This document shows positions 1 to 8,637 of a stretch of DNA of 64,000 nucleotides, piece by piece. Each line of letters starts with the position of its first letter. Positions within the stretch are counted from its first letter, which is position 1. Location: contig NZ_LKHV02000001.1 in assembly GCF_001431315.2 (NCBI RefSeq), positions 2,728,001 to 2,792,000 on the forward strand, in the 5' to 3' direction. The DNA is from Candidatus Berkiella cookevillensis. GTDB lineage: Bacteria > Pseudomonadota > Gammaproteobacteria > Berkiellales > Berkiellaceae. The notes below the pieces were generated by a model. That model was not told the DNA's origin, did not search any database, and saw only the letters and a program-made list of their open reading frames with translations. The translations under genes and the position numbers were made by a program.

Positions 1-14
1 CACCGAGATAGATT

Positions 15-638
15 ATGGCTAAACTGTATTTTTACTATTCTGCAATGAATGCAGGCAAAAGTACTAACTTATTGCAGTCTAATTATAATTACCATGAACG
101 GGGTATGGAAACTATTCTCTTTACCCCCAAACTGGATAATCGATTCACGGCTGGAAAAATTCATTCGCGTATTGGTTTAAATGCCGATGCAATTGCGTTT
201 AACGATGCCACTCATTTATTTGAGGTGACTCAATTATGTCTACAAGAAGCCACAAGAAAAATAGCTTGTGTGCTAGTCGATGAAGCACAATTTTTATCTA
301 AAGCACAAGTACATCAGTTATCTGAAATTGTAGATAAACTTCGTCTACCCGTGCTTGCTTATGGGCTACGCACGGATTTTCAAGGCAATCTATTTCCTGG
401 TAGCCAATATTTGTTAGGCTGGGCAGATGAAATACAGGAACTCAAAACCATTTGTCATTGTGGAAAAAAAGCGACTATGAATGTGCGGCTTAATGAACAA
501 GGTCGAGCGGTGACGCATGGAGACCAAGTGCTGATTGGTGGCAATGACACCTATATAGCAACCTGTAGAGCACACTTTAAATCTATGCGTGAAGAATCTC
601 TCGCACTTGCCGAGCTTGCGACAGAGCAACCTGCTTAA
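15..638 (+). CDS. tdk: Thymidine kinase (type II)
   Basis: Phosphorylates thymidine to dTMP with ATP in the cytosol (pyrimidine salvage). The 207 residues match the TK1-like type II family. Seen: P-loop SAMNAGKST at residues 9-17, DEAQF at 89-93, the substrate-side segment [11 protein letters not shown] at 114-124, and the structural zinc ligands as C147/C149 and C184/H187. The ATG at 15 is used; only 14 bases lie upstream, so the promoter is outside the window. It is followed by a 468-bp gap that holds a repeat element, so it is probably the last gene of its transcript. Identification is secure. Confidence 0.97.
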   Translation: MAKLYFYYSAMNAGKSTNLLQSNYNYHERGMETILFTPKLDNRFTAGKIHSRIGLNADAIAFNDATHLFEVTQLCLQEATRKIACVLVDEAQFLSKAQVHQLSEIVDKLRLPVLAYGLRTDFQGNLFPGSQYLLGWADEIQELKTICHCGKKATMNVRLNEQGRAVTHGDQVLIGGNDTYIATCRAHFKSMREESLALAELATEQPA

Positions 639-690
639 TAATTAGCAAAAATATTCTGTGCGTTGATGGCTATTTATTTTTTTAATATTT

Positions 691-940
691 GATCTAACCT
701 CACCCGCCCTACGAGCACCCTCTCCTGTCAACAGGAGAGGGAAAGTGCCACTACAATATTCTCCACTTTCGTCATCTCGGAATTTAGAAAGTTTTATAAA
801 TTAAAATTTTTAATGCCCAAGCTCTCTCAGTATTACTAGCATTTAAAGAGAGACCAGATAATAAGAAATAAAACTAAATACTTGCTCGTCCCTCTCCTGT
901 CAACAGGAGAGGGTGCTCGTAGGGCGGGTGAGGTTAGATC
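691..940. repeat. 250-bp REPIN-like element with perfect 51-bp inverted arms
   Basis: Positions 691-741 and 890-940 are exact reverse complements (51 of 51), enclosing 148 bp of AT-rich non-coding sequence. Each arm also carries its own hairpin, CCCTCTCCTGT and ACAGGAGAGGG around a 2-nt centre, next to a GTAGGGCGGGTGAGG segment. The outer ends are GATC on both sides and no longer target duplication is visible. The nested hairpin plus GTAG resembles REP units of the kind mobilised by RAYT transposases, one of which lies at 27349-28368. The element fills the middle of the 639-1106 gap between tdk and rpmB. Confidence 0.85.
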
Positions 941-1033
941 AGCTTTTGGCAAAAGAACAGCGCTTCATACTAAACCACGCTATACTTTTGTCTGTCAACT
1001 AAAATATCAATTGCCATTCCTACGAGTGATCCA

Positions 1034-1062
1034 TTGCGAAATAGAGGTTAATTTGGTATAAA
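1034..1062 (+). promoter_or_regulatory. Sigma-70-type promoter for rpmB-rpmG
   Basis: A -35-like TTGCGA at 1034-1039 and a -10-like TATAAA at 1057-1062 are separated by exactly 17 bp. They lie 45 bp upstream of the rpmB start, with TAAGGGGA as ribosome binding site just before the ATG. Confidence 0.6.
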
Positions 1063-1106
1063 GGCTGGCTCAACAGAATCATTTATAATTTAGGTAAGGG
1101 GAAATC

Positions 1107-1343
1107 ATGGCAAGAGCATGTATGATTACCGGCATTGGTACAGCTCGTGGCAATCATGTTGCCCATTGTAACAAAAAAGTAAGACGTGACTTTAAAGCAA
1201 ACGTCCACTGGAAAAGATTTTGGGTAGACAGCGAAAACCGTTTTGTCCGATTACGCGTATCCGGCCGTGGCATGCGTATTATTGATAAAAAAGGTATCGA
1301 CACTATATTAGCTGTCTTACGCCACAACGGTGAAAAAGTCTAA
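1107..1343 (+). CDS. rpmB: 50S ribosomal protein L28
   Basis: Structural protein of the large ribosomal subunit, 78 residues, the usual length. The N-terminus reads [20 protein letters not shown], followed by KKVRRDF and the C-terminal [12 protein letters not shown], all typical of bacterial L28. A strong SD (TAAGGGGA) precedes the ATG. rpmG follows after 11 bp with its own SD, so the two form the standard rpmB-rpmG operon. The operon has a recognisable promoter upstream and an intrinsic terminator downstream. Confidence 0.98.
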   Translation: MARACMITGIGTARGNHVAHCNKKVRRDFKANVHWKRFWVDSENRFVRLRVSGRGMRIIDKKGIDTILAVLRHNGEKV

Positions 1344-1354
1344 AGGAGCCTATC

Positions 1355-1513
1355 ATGGCAGCAGATACTATTAATGTAATTATGCGATCTACAGAATCTC
1401 GTTTTTTTTACACAACGACCAAAAATAAGCGCAATAAAGAAAAATTAAACTTAAAGCGCTATGATCCCGTTGTTCGTAAACATGTTATGTTTGTCGAAGA
1501 AAAGATGAAGTAG
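1355..1513 (+). CDS. rpmG: 50S ribosomal protein L33
   Basis: Ribosomal protein L33, 52 residues. The translation contains [20 protein letters not shown] and ends [21 protein letters not shown] in two adjoining segments, the normal L33 pattern. It is the cysteine-free (C-minus) form: no CxxC pairs are present, so it does not bind zinc. The start is set by AAAGGAGCC eight bases upstream of the ATG at 1355. Second gene of the rpmB-rpmG operon. Confidence 0.97.
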   Translation: MAADTINVIMRSTESRFFYTTTKNKRNKEKLNLKRYDPVVRKHVMFVEEKMK

Positions 1514-1538
1514 CACTAAAAATCGCTTTTTAAAAAAA

Positions 1539-1563
1539 TCCCGGGAATTCCCGGGATTTTTTT
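1539..1563. terminator. Bidirectional intrinsic terminator
   Basis: A perfect 10-bp palindromic stem (ATCCCGGGAA and its complement) at 1539-1558 is flanked by an A-run on the left and seven Ts on the right. It can end rpmB-rpmG on the plus strand and the converging desaturase gene on the minus strand. Confidence 0.9.
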
Positions 1564-1584
1564 ATTCACTTATTTCTACTCTTA

Positions 1585-2769
1585 TCAAGTAGGCGCTAAA
1601 CAAAGGCTCTTAATGTAGGCAGAGAACTCTTCTAAAGATTTTATACCCGTTGCTTCCGCCTCTTTACACCAAAGCTGTAATGCAGTGATAAGCTCTTTTT
1701 CTTTAGCTTGTGTCTGCCCCCAAATCGATTGTAAACGCTCTCTAAAGTCGTATACCAGAGATAAAGAACGATTCTCTGACAATACATTTTGCAGATTTAT
1801 TTTAGCTTGGGGCTTTAACAATGAAGATTCTCTCATCATTAAATCTTTCATCTTATCTAAAACCTGATTTTTTACACTCTTAAGATTTTGTGCTTCTTGA
1901 CTAAAAGTTGGCGCAATAACTTTTTTAGAGTAACAAGCCATGATTTGGAAACGATTTGCTATCAATGCCTTAAGCGTATCAGTATCTATCTGCATCTTAT
2001 TAGGCGCAGTATGTGCTTTAGGAATAACACGCTTCACACGGGCAAGCCCTAAAAAGGATAGCACGCAAATAATGCCCCACCCCATATCAAACTCCCACCA
2101 CTTAGCAGATAGCTTAGCGGAAGTTGGATAAGTATGGTGATTATTGTGTAGCTCCTCACCCCCAATAAAAATGCCTAAAGGAGAGAGATTGCGAGCCTCA
2201 TCTTTACACTCAAAATTTCTATATCCCCAATAATGGCCTATGCCATTGACAACACCCGCCGCCCAAAATGGAATCCATGCCATCTGTATAGACCAGACAG
2301 CCAAGCCAGGCACACCAAACAATAAAAGCTCCAGCGCCAAGAAAGAAAGAATGCCAAGCTTTGGATATTTTGAATACACATTCCTTTCAAGCCAATCATC
2401 TGGCGTACCCTGACCATAGCGCTCTAAGGTTTCTTTATTTCTTGACTCTTTACGGTACAATTCAGCTCCATGCCACAAAACGGTTTTAATACCCATTATT
2501 TGTGGACTATGTGGATCTTCCGCTGTTTCACAACGAGCGTGATGTTTGCGATGAATAGAGGCCCATTCTTTGGTTACCATGCCAGTCCCTATCCACAACC
2601 AAAATCTAAAAGCATGACTAATGATAGGGTGCAAATCTAAAGCGCGGTGCGCTTGATGTCGGTGCAAAAAGATGGTCACACCTGCGATTGTAATTTGCGT
2701 TGTAACTAAGGTTACTACTATGTATCCCCACCATGAGAGATTACATAACCCATAAAAGAAGTTTTCCAC
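1585..2769 (-). CDS. Acyl-CoA/fatty acid desaturase (delta-9 type)
   Basis: Membrane di-iron desaturase that would introduce a cis double bond into acyl chains. The three histidine boxes of the family are intact: HRHQAHR near residue 37, HRKHH near 73, and HNNHH near 208. Hydrophobic spans flank the boxes, and the C-terminal about 130 residues form a soluble, charged, helical tail. At 394 residues it is in the range of bacterial stearoyl-CoA-type desaturases. The start is a GTG at 2769, preceded by GAGG eight bases upstream. A TATATAAAT stretch further upstream could serve as the -10. Monocistronic and convergent with rpmG. Confidence 0.9.
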   Translation of the reverse strand: MENFFYGLCNLSWWGYIVVTLVTTQITIAGVTIFLHRHQAHRALDLHPIISHAFRFWLWIGTGMVTKEWASIHRKHHARCETAEDPHSPQIMGIKTVLWHGAELYRKESRNKETLERYGQGTPDDWLERNVYSKYPKLGILSFLALELLLFGVPGLAVWSIQMAWIPFWAAGVVNGIGHYWGYRNFECKDEARNLSPLGIFIGGEELHNNHHTYPTSAKLSAKWWEFDMGWGIICVLSFLGLARVKRVIPKAHTAPNKMQIDTDTLKALIANRFQIMACYSKKVIAPTFSQEAQNLKSVKNQVLDKMKDLMMRESSLLKPQAKINLQNVLSENRSLSLVYDFRERLQSIWGQTQAKEKELITALQLWCKEAEATGIKSLEEFSAYIKSLCLAPT

Positions 2770-3139
2770 TATCTTACCCTCAGAATTATTTATATAACAA
2801 ACATAAAAAATTATTCATACAACATGATTCTAAGCTACACGCTCAGTGCTCAGCAACTCAGCAATCCACAAGTCATTCTGAGCCTTAATATATGAAGGTA
2901 CTTGAAGAGCTGCTTACTTACACGCAATGCTCAGTACAGGATATCTATTTTGCTTTAAAATCCAGCCTAATACAAAAAATTTTGAATGATAACTAATATC
3001 TAATGGCACTTACAGATTGCTATTTTCTTAAATAAGCGTATAACTCCAAAGACTGCATACAAATATAGCTAAAGCTTTAAGCCTATTCTATCGATAACTA
3101 AAAGTAGTTATCAGCACTTAACAAGCATTAAAAGCATCC
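2770..3139. other. Intergenic region with divergent promoters and a 5' hairpin
   Basis: 370 bp without a gene, between the divergent desaturase gene and the gene at 3140. A hairpin with 8-bp arms (GATAACTA/TAGTTATC, 3093-3112, 4-nt loop) lies 27 bp before the downstream start and could be an operator or a leader structure. Two partial copies of GCTCAGT-like sequence occur in 2838-2940 but form no clear repeat. Nothing else stands out. Confidence 0.5.
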
Positions 3140-3994
3140 ATGACACAAGGCAAATCACTGATTATTCATCTCTTTATTTTGCTGCTACTCGGCGCTAGCT
3201 TAGGCTTAGTCTTTGTTTATCATCAATATTTTCAGCAGCAACTCACGGACAAACATCTTGCCTTAGACAAAGCGCAAACAGAAATACGTGCTCTAGAAAA
3301 TGAAATTCGTCAAATAAAAGCCTCCTATGCACAGGCAACAAGCCCTGAAGCAAAAGCAGCACAAGCAGCGCTTTACGCGCAGCAACTCGAAAAAATGGCT
3401 CAAGAAAAACAAAACCTACAAAAAAACTATGACGCGCTTAATCTAAGCCTCACTGAATGCCAAACAACGCATGCAGCAGGAAACCTATCTTCCCCAAACA
3501 GCAATACTGCCACAGAACAAAGTAGCCAAGCTCTCCCCTTAGAAGCCCCACTCTCACCTACACCTCAAAGCTATCCTGAACCAGGCAAATCTGATAATAC
3601 GATTAGCACCATTAATAACATGATAGAAAAAGATCATTTCGAATGCCCCATACCCCGTATCGTGAATAGCCATCTCGATACAGGACAATGGTCTGATATA
3701 GACATGAAATGGTGGGTTGATTTCACTTTTAGACCACTACGAGATGATGAAGAAGTTAAAAAACCTTTCCAAGCCTTGTTTGACGGCATCCATGTAGATT
3801 GCTACTACCGTATTGGTCCTGCTCATAATGAAGAAGAGATCAGTAATACCTGGATAGTTATCAAAGGGGTCAGTACCCATAAAGCAATTACGCCGAATAA
3901 TGCTTGGCAACCTTGTGAGGTAGAGGGCTGCGAAAGAAGATGTGAATATGAAAATGGTACAAGTTGCAGCTTTGAACTTATAGATAAGCAATAA
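3140..3994 (+). CDS. Unknown membrane-anchored coiled-coil protein with Cys-rich C-terminus
   Basis: I do not recognise this 284-residue protein. Residues 6-28 form one hydrophobic helix (LIIHLFILLLLGASLGLVFV), with a short cytoplasmic N-terminus, so a single-pass inner-membrane anchor with most of the chain periplasmic is likely. Residues 35-112 are an Ala/Gln/Glu-rich coiled coil, then a Pro/Ser/Asn-rich linker to about 160. The C-terminal 120 residues form a compact domain rich in Trp, acidic residues and cysteines (ECP, DCYY, CEVEGC, ERRCEY, SCSF), suggesting disulfides. It is convergent with the ferredoxin gene 26 bp away. The layout resembles cell-envelope scaffold proteins, but no function can be assigned. 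Confidence 0.75.
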   Translation: MTQGKSLIIHLFILLLLGASLGLVFVYHQYFQQQLTDKHLALDKAQTEIRALENEIRQIKASYAQATSPEAKAAQAALYAQQLEKMAQEKQNLQKNYDALNLSLTECQTTHAAGNLSSPNSNTATEQSSQALPLEAPLSPTPQSYPEPGKSDNTISTINNMIEKDHFECPIPRIVNSHLDTGQWSDIDMKWWVDFTFRPLRDDEEVKKPFQALFDGIHVDCYYRIGPAHNEEEISNTWIVIKGVSTHKAITPNNAWQPCEVEGCERRCEYENGTSCSFELIDKQ

Positions 3995-4020
3995 TAATAC
4001 AAATATGCGCAAATTGAGAT

Positions 4021-4272
4021 TCATTTGATACGGATAAGTTGCTGATATTTTTTCTGCAATTCATCTTTACTTTCAACATAGGCCTCATGCAATGTAATAC
4101 AATCCACAGGACAAACCTTCTGACATTGTGGTTCAGCGAAATGTCCAACACATTCTGTACATTGATGAGGATTGATTTCATAGATATCTTCGCCTTGTGA
4201 GATAGCTGTATTTGGACATTCCGGCTCACAGGCATCACAATTAATACAGTCGTCTGTAATTTTCAGTGCCAT
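4021..4272 (-). CDS. 2[4Fe-4S] ferredoxin, YfhL type
   Basis: Small soluble electron carrier of 83 residues. The first cluster motif is CINCDACEPECP, the second begins CTECVGHFAEPQC and continues QKVCPVDC. The longer spacing inside the second motif and the helical C-terminal tail are characteristic of the Allochromatium/YfhL ferredoxin subgroup rather than the clostridial type. All eight ligand cysteines are present. It sits alone on the minus strand between an unknown envelope gene and the ATP-grasp gene, with no partner that fixes its redox role. Confidence 0.93.
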   Translation of the reverse strand: MALKITDDCINCDACEPECPNTAISQGEDIYEINPHQCTECVGHFAEPQCQKVCPVDCITLHEAYVESKDELQKKYQQLIRIK

Positions 4273-4337
4273 TACACGCTTATGTAGATATGCCTTTCAT
4301 ATGTACGCATATGCTAACACAAAAAAACCTTCTATTT

Positions 4338-5501
4338 TCATTTAAAATGCTTCCACCAAAGCTTGGCATACAACTTTGGGTGTCGCTTCAAAATACTTTC
4401 AAAAATTTTAAGAGAAACACGATTTGCTTCACCATAAAGCGGATTCTCATGAATACTAATATCAGGATTTGAGTTTGACTCAATGATGATGCCTGTAGAG
4501 CCAGGTTGTTCAATAGGCTTAGAAATATCCTCACAAGCAAGATCAAAACCAACCAATTTTAAATTTAAACGTTTAGCTGCACGACAAATCAGATCAATAT
4601 TTTCTTCGCAAATAAGCGATATATCTAAAGCTTCCATGGTGCCACCCCATAAAGCATTAGAACAATAGCATAACATCACTGTCTCTCCTTTTTTAGGAAC
4701 AGTCTCTAAAGTAATGCCAAGTTCTTCCATACGAATTGCATATTCTTCATTCACAGATAATTCATCTATACTTACTTTTCCAATGTAGGGTTTTCTACGC
4801 TCATTTTCAATTGCCATCAATTCGCTAATATTATGCACACCATCACCAAAAACACGAGCAGGAATTCTTTCTAACAAACCAATAACTTTATTATCTAACA
4901 GAAGTGCACGGTATGAACGTAACCCACCATGAAATTCTTCAACAGAAACAAATTCATGCATTTCAAAACAAAAGGCCAAATGTTTCTCAAGCAACTCATA
5001 ATTTTTGATATTACAAAGCACATCCATGCCACCAAAGGTAAAACTCGTGGGTTTTGCAACAAGTGGAAATTTCAAATTGCCTATCCCCCAAGTTGATTTA
5101 TTAAAGTCTTCCCTTGAAACCAAGGCAGCATTGGCAACAGGAATCCCCACATCTTTCAACAGCTTGTTCATAACTGCTTTGTTATCGGATACAAAACTGT
5201 CTGAACGGAGATTCAGCGGTGTAATCGAGCCTTTGAAGTAATAGTATTTATTTTCCAGTTTAACTTGCATACAGTGTTCATCTGAATAAAAATGAACTGG
5301 CAAACCTAAATCAAGCGCTGTTTGATAATATAGTTTTGCATTGATCGGCAAATTTGGCTGTTCTTTTCTCTTTGTTATATTAGCGTTCATGTTCCATTGA
5401 CCGATGATATAATCATTCTTTGCGAGTGCTTTAATTATAGCAAGATAATAAAACTGGTTTTGAATACAAGCATTGTGCGCAATTTCAAAATTTAATGTCA
5501 C
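4338..5501 (-). CDS. ATP-grasp ligase, cyanophycin-synthetase-like
   Basis: 387 residues, mostly one ATP-grasp domain (about 95-375). Seen: entry segment LRSDSFVSDNKAVMNKLLKD, nucleotide lysine in PLVAKPTSF (K150), the loop RVFGDGVHNISELM (216-229) shared with cyanophycin synthetase and fused glutathione synthetases, an acidic residue in VGFDL (D320), and the metal-binding ESNSNP (E341, N343, N345). The family joins a carboxylate to an amine through an acyl-phosphate, so a peptide or amino-acid conjugate is the expected product. Cyanophycin synthetase itself is far longer and carries a Mur-ligase half, absent here. A catalytically degenerate homologue is divergently transcribed 63 bp away. 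The substrate cannot be read from the sequence. Confidence 0.85.
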   Translation of the reverse strand: MTLNFEIAHNACIQNQFYYLAIIKALAKNDYIIGQWNMNANITKRKEQPNLPINAKLYYQTALDLGLPVHFYSDEHCMQVKLENKYYYFKGSITPLNLRSDSFVSDNKAVMNKLLKDVGIPVANAALVSREDFNKSTWGIGNLKFPLVAKPTSFTFGGMDVLCNIKNYELLEKHLAFCFEMHEFVSVEEFHGGLRSYRALLLDNKVIGLLERIPARVFGDGVHNISELMAIENERRKPYIGKVSIDELSVNEEYAIRMEELGITLETVPKKGETVMLCYCSNALWGGTMEALDISLICEENIDLICRAAKRLNLKLVGFDLACEDISKPIEQPGSTGIIIESNSNPDISIHENPLYGEANRVSLKIFESILKRHPKLYAKLWWKHFK

Positions 5502-5564
5502 CTTCAGCAGATATACACTACAATTTTATTATTCAATATCATTTCTATTCTCTAGCTAAAACGC

Positions 5565-6611
5565 ATGTATATTAATACCAGGCTATACAAAAAATCAGCA
5601 GAATTATTACATCTTCCCATCATTGAGCATGAGGACTTCTGGATGATTGAAATACCACTGGGTAATCGTAATTATTTCTTCTGGAACAGAATCAATAGTT
5701 TTTCAATTCAAGCAAACGTCATCATTGGCATTGACAGATTACTAATAAATAAAATCTTAAGACGCGTCAAGCTACCCGTCACCAAAATGATAAAAATAAA
5801 AAGAGAAGACTTTGAATCTAAAAATTGGTCGCTTAACCCTTTAAAATTTCCTGTGAACATCATGACTGCTTATGATTTTGCCTACCAAGCAGATACTATT
5901 TGCAATATAGGAACACAACATAACTTGCTAGACCATATGAAATTAGTATTTGATGAGTGCGAAGAAATTGTCATAGAAGAATTTGATCCAAGGCTAAAAG
6001 CATATAATGTATTCTTATTTAAAAATAAGATTCTTAGTTGTGCCTCTTTACACTCGGCATTTGTTATCGGAGATGGTATTCACACCATTGCTCAACTCAT
6101 GGAGATTGAGAATGACAGAAGGAGTGCATTAGTAGAAACCGTTGATATTGGTTTATTAAAAATGGATCTTGGCTACAAAGAAAATTTACATAGCCTGGGT
6201 CTAAGCTTAGATCATATCCCTGAGGCAGATGAAAAAATTATTTTAACGCTTGATCCAAGTCCACAACGTGGTGGTAGTACACAATCTTTTGATATAAAAC
6301 GTATTCATCCACACATTGCGCAAACTTTAATAAAGGCTTCCACCGTACTCAATTTAGAGTGTATTTCTTTTAATATATCCTGCAAAGATATTAGTGAACC
6401 ACCCAATACACAACCACTTTTTATCAGCCCATGTTGCTATCCAGATCTCAGTATGCATGAGACACCACTCTCAGGCGAAGGCATTGCCATCAGTAAAATA
6501 ATGCTCAAAGATTTAATCTATCGTCATCCTTTTAGTTATCTTAAACATATTCTGTATTCTCTGTTCAACCATAATAATGAAGAACAACCCCATGAAATTA
6601 CTAGCAGATAA
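5565..6611 (+). CDS. Degenerate ATP-grasp homologue (pseudo-ligase)
   Basis: 348 residues, clearly related along its length to the ATP-grasp protein encoded divergently upstream: REDFESKNWSLNPLKFP against REDFNKSTWGIGNLKFP, and VIGDGIHTIAQLMEIENDRR against VFGDGVHNISELMAIENERR. The catalytic positions are lost: K150 aligns with M100, D320 with N270, and the ESNSNP triad with S288, C290 and Y292. About 40 N-terminal residues are also missing. The frame is open and the fold core is preserved, so it is more likely an inactive partner or regulator than a decaying pseudogene. The following aminotransferase gene overlaps its end, implying co-transcription and translational coupling. Confidence 0.8.
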   Translation: MYINTRLYKKSAELLHLPIIEHEDFWMIEIPLGNRNYFFWNRINSFSIQANVIIGIDRLLINKILRRVKLPVTKMIKIKREDFESKNWSLNPLKFPVNIMTAYDFAYQADTICNIGTQHNLLDHMKLVFDECEEIVIEEFDPRLKAYNVFLFKNKILSCASLHSAFVIGDGIHTIAQLMEIENDRRSALVETVDIGLLKMDLGYKENLHSLGLSLDHIPEADEKIILTLDPSPQRGGSTQSFDIKRIHPHIAQTLIKASTVLNLECISFNISCKDISEPPNTQPLFISPCCYPDLSMHETPLSGEGIAISKIMLKDLIYRHPFSYLKHILYSLFNHNNEEQPHEITSR

Positions 6612-7890
6612 TATCATCCATTTGGAAACAGAAAGCGCTTTCAAGATTGGCGATCACATTTCTAAAGTACAGGCATCTGGCTTAGATGTGGTCAAACTGA
6701 ATATTGGTGATCCAAATTTTGACATCCCTCATTTTATAAAAGATGAGATCAAAGCTCAATTAGATCAAAATAATACACATTACTGCGATCCCAAAGGCTT
6801 ACTTTCATTCCGTGAAGCAATTTGTGAACGTATCAAACAAAGACAAAAAATATCCATCGTTCCAGAGCAGATTGTTGTGTTTCCTGGCTCAAAGACTTCT
6901 GTCGGGTTCTCCCAGCAAATATACTGCAATAAAGGTGACGAAGTTATCTATGCAATTCCTGGATTTCCAATTTATGAAATCTTTATTAACTATTTAGGTG
7001 CCAAAGCAGTGCCTATTCTCTTAAAAGAAGAATCTCATTTTGTAATGACGGCAGAACAACTTGCAGATGCTATCACACCAAAAACAAAACTCATTTATTT
7101 AAATTTCCCGTCTAATCCGACTGGCTCCATGCTTTCTCAAAGAGAAGCAGAAGCGATTGCAGATGTTATTTTGTCAAAATGCCATAAGAATGTAAGAATA
7201 TATTCTGATGAAATCTATGAGGATTTGATATTTGATCAACAATCACACCATTCTGTAGCAAGCATTCCAGGGATGCAAGAGAGAACGATCATCAGTAGTG
7301 GACTCTCTAAGAATTTTTCTTGGACAGGTGGGAGAGTTGGTTACGCTGTCCTACCCACGATAGAAGAAGCAGAGATATTCAAAAAGCTGAATATTAACTA
7401 TTTTTCGTGTGTGCCAGCTTATCATCAAGAGGCGGCAGCGGCTGCATTCAAGCACCCTCAAGCCTCGGATTATCTGGCAAAAATAGTCTCTACCTATCAG
7501 CAACGCAGAGATAGTATTGCAAAAGCCTTAAATGATATTAAAGGCATGTACTGCGCCATTCCTCAAGGAGCAATGTATTTATACCCCAATATCACTGAGA
7601 TTTGTGAACATTTAGGTATCTCTGAAGTTTATAAAAATTTACCAGAGAATATTAAAAAACTCAGCTCTCCATCTACTATTTTCCAAATGTTTGCTCTTTA
7701 TTATCATCAAGTTGCTGTCTTAGACCAGCGTGCATTTGGCGCACAAACGACCTACCAACAAAGCTATATGCGTTTATCTCTAACGGCTTCGCAAGAAATG
7801 CTAAACGCCGGTGTAAAGAAAATACAAACTGCTGCCGCAGATATTGATGGCTTTAAACAATATATCGTTAAAAACCTGCCGTTGTATTAG
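6592..7890 (+). CDS. PLP-dependent aminotransferase, class I/II
   Basis: Fold-type I aminotransferase of the AspC/AlaT kind; it would move an amino group between an amino acid and a 2-oxo acid. Seen: LNIGDPNFDIP near the N-terminus, NFPSNPTG, YSDEIYEDLIF with the PLP-contacting Asp and Tyr, the Schiff-base lysine in SGLSKNFSWTGGRVGY, and a carboxylate-binding Arg in YMRLSL. I place the start at the ATG at 6592, giving 432 residues; an in-frame ATG at 6577 adds five. The gene overlaps the 3' end of the pseudo-ATP-grasp gene, so both are probably translated together. Its last 23 bp overlap the converging methyltransferase gene. Confidence 0.88.
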   Translation: MKLLADNIIHLETESAFKIGDHISKVQASGLDVVKLNIGDPNFDIPHFIKDEIKAQLDQNNTHYCDPKGLLSFREAICERIKQRQKISIVPEQIVVFPGSKTSVGFSQQIYCNKGDEVIYAIPGFPIYEIFINYLGAKAVPILLKEESHFVMTAEQLADAITPKTKLIYLNFPSNPTGSMLSQREAEAIADVILSKCHKNVRIYSDEIYEDLIFDQQSHHSVASIPGMQERTIISSGLSKNFSWTGGRVGYAVLPTIEEAEIFKKLNINYFSCVPAYHQEAAAAAFKHPQASDYLAKIVSTYQQRRDSIAKALNDIKGMYCAIPQGAMYLYPNITEICEHLGISEVYKNLPENIKKLSSPSTIFQMFALYYHQVAVLDQRAFGAQTTYQQSYMRLSLTASQEMLNAGVKKIQTAAADIDGFKQYIVKNLPLY

Positions 7891-8593
7891 TTCTTTGCAT
7901 GATAAACGCATTACTGGAAATACTATATTGCTTATAGGGTATTGCTTGAATATGTGGATTTACTTCTAAAAATTCTCTAAAGGCACGTGCTTCCCCTTTA
8001 TTGGGATTGCCTTTGAATGCAAACCATTCATCGAACATGATCACCGTACCATCTTGTATTAAAGGCTCAACATGCGCTAACACCGTTTTACACGATTCAT
8101 ACAAATCAGAGTCAATGTGAATCAAAGCTGCTTTATTATATTTTGCGGGTATTGTTTTAGGAACAGTATCAGAAAAGAGCCCCACTTCAAGAATCGGTGC
8201 TTCATAGCCACAAACATCAAAAAGCTTAACAACATGTTCTGGCTTAATAGCTTCGCCAATTGCCAAAAAAGGGTGGTTGAGCCTTTCATTATTTTTAAAA
8301 ACACTTTCATGCCATCTTGCATGCCCCTCTCCGATGGGTAAGCCTTCAAAAGAATCAAAACCAACTATTCTTCGTTGTATAGGTTTTTTCTCTTTGTCGC
8401 CCAACCATTCTGGCCATTTCTGATATTGTGTATTAAAAAGTGCAAATAATAGAAGACTAGCGCCCGCACCGACCCCAAACTCTAAAATATCACCTTCAAT
8501 CATTTCATAATTCAACCAATACAAAATATCGCGAAATGCAAAATATCGAAAATCAGATAGCAACATTTGATGTGCTTTATCATAGGTATCCAT
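7868..8593 (-). CDS. TylF-like O-methyltransferase, copy 1
   Basis: 241-residue SAM-dependent methyltransferase of the TylF/macrocin O-methyltransferase family. Seen: glycine motif DILEFGVGAGAS at 35-46, GFDSFEGLP, the HIDSDLYESCKTVL segment that in this family carries the metal and substrate acids, and FDEWFAFKG. It is strongly similar along its full length to the next gene upstream (8638-9357), so the two are a tandem duplication. Its 3' end runs 23 bp into the converging aminotransferase gene. Family members methylate hydroxyl groups on sugars or small molecules; the substrate here is unknown. Position suggests it serves the ATP-grasp/aminotransferase locus. Confidence 0.86.
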   Translation of the reverse strand: MDTYDKAHQMLLSDFRYFAFRDILYWLNYEMIEGDILEFGVGAGASLLLFALFNTQYQKWPEWLGDKEKKPIQRRIVGFDSFEGLPIGEGHARWHESVFKNNERLNHPFLAIGEAIKPEHVVKLFDVCGYEAPILEVGLFSDTVPKTIPAKYNKAALIHIDSDLYESCKTVLAHVEPLIQDGTVIMFDEWFAFKGNPNKGEARAFREFLEVNPHIQAIPYKQYSISSNAFIMQRTNTTAGF

Positions 8594-8637
8594 ATATAAG
8601 CTCCATGTAAATGCTTTATTTTATACAACACAATACA

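Noticed and set aside
4266-4472. Plus-strand open frame upstream of the ferredoxin
   Set aside because: Antisense to the 3' end of the ATP-grasp gene, without SD or similarity.
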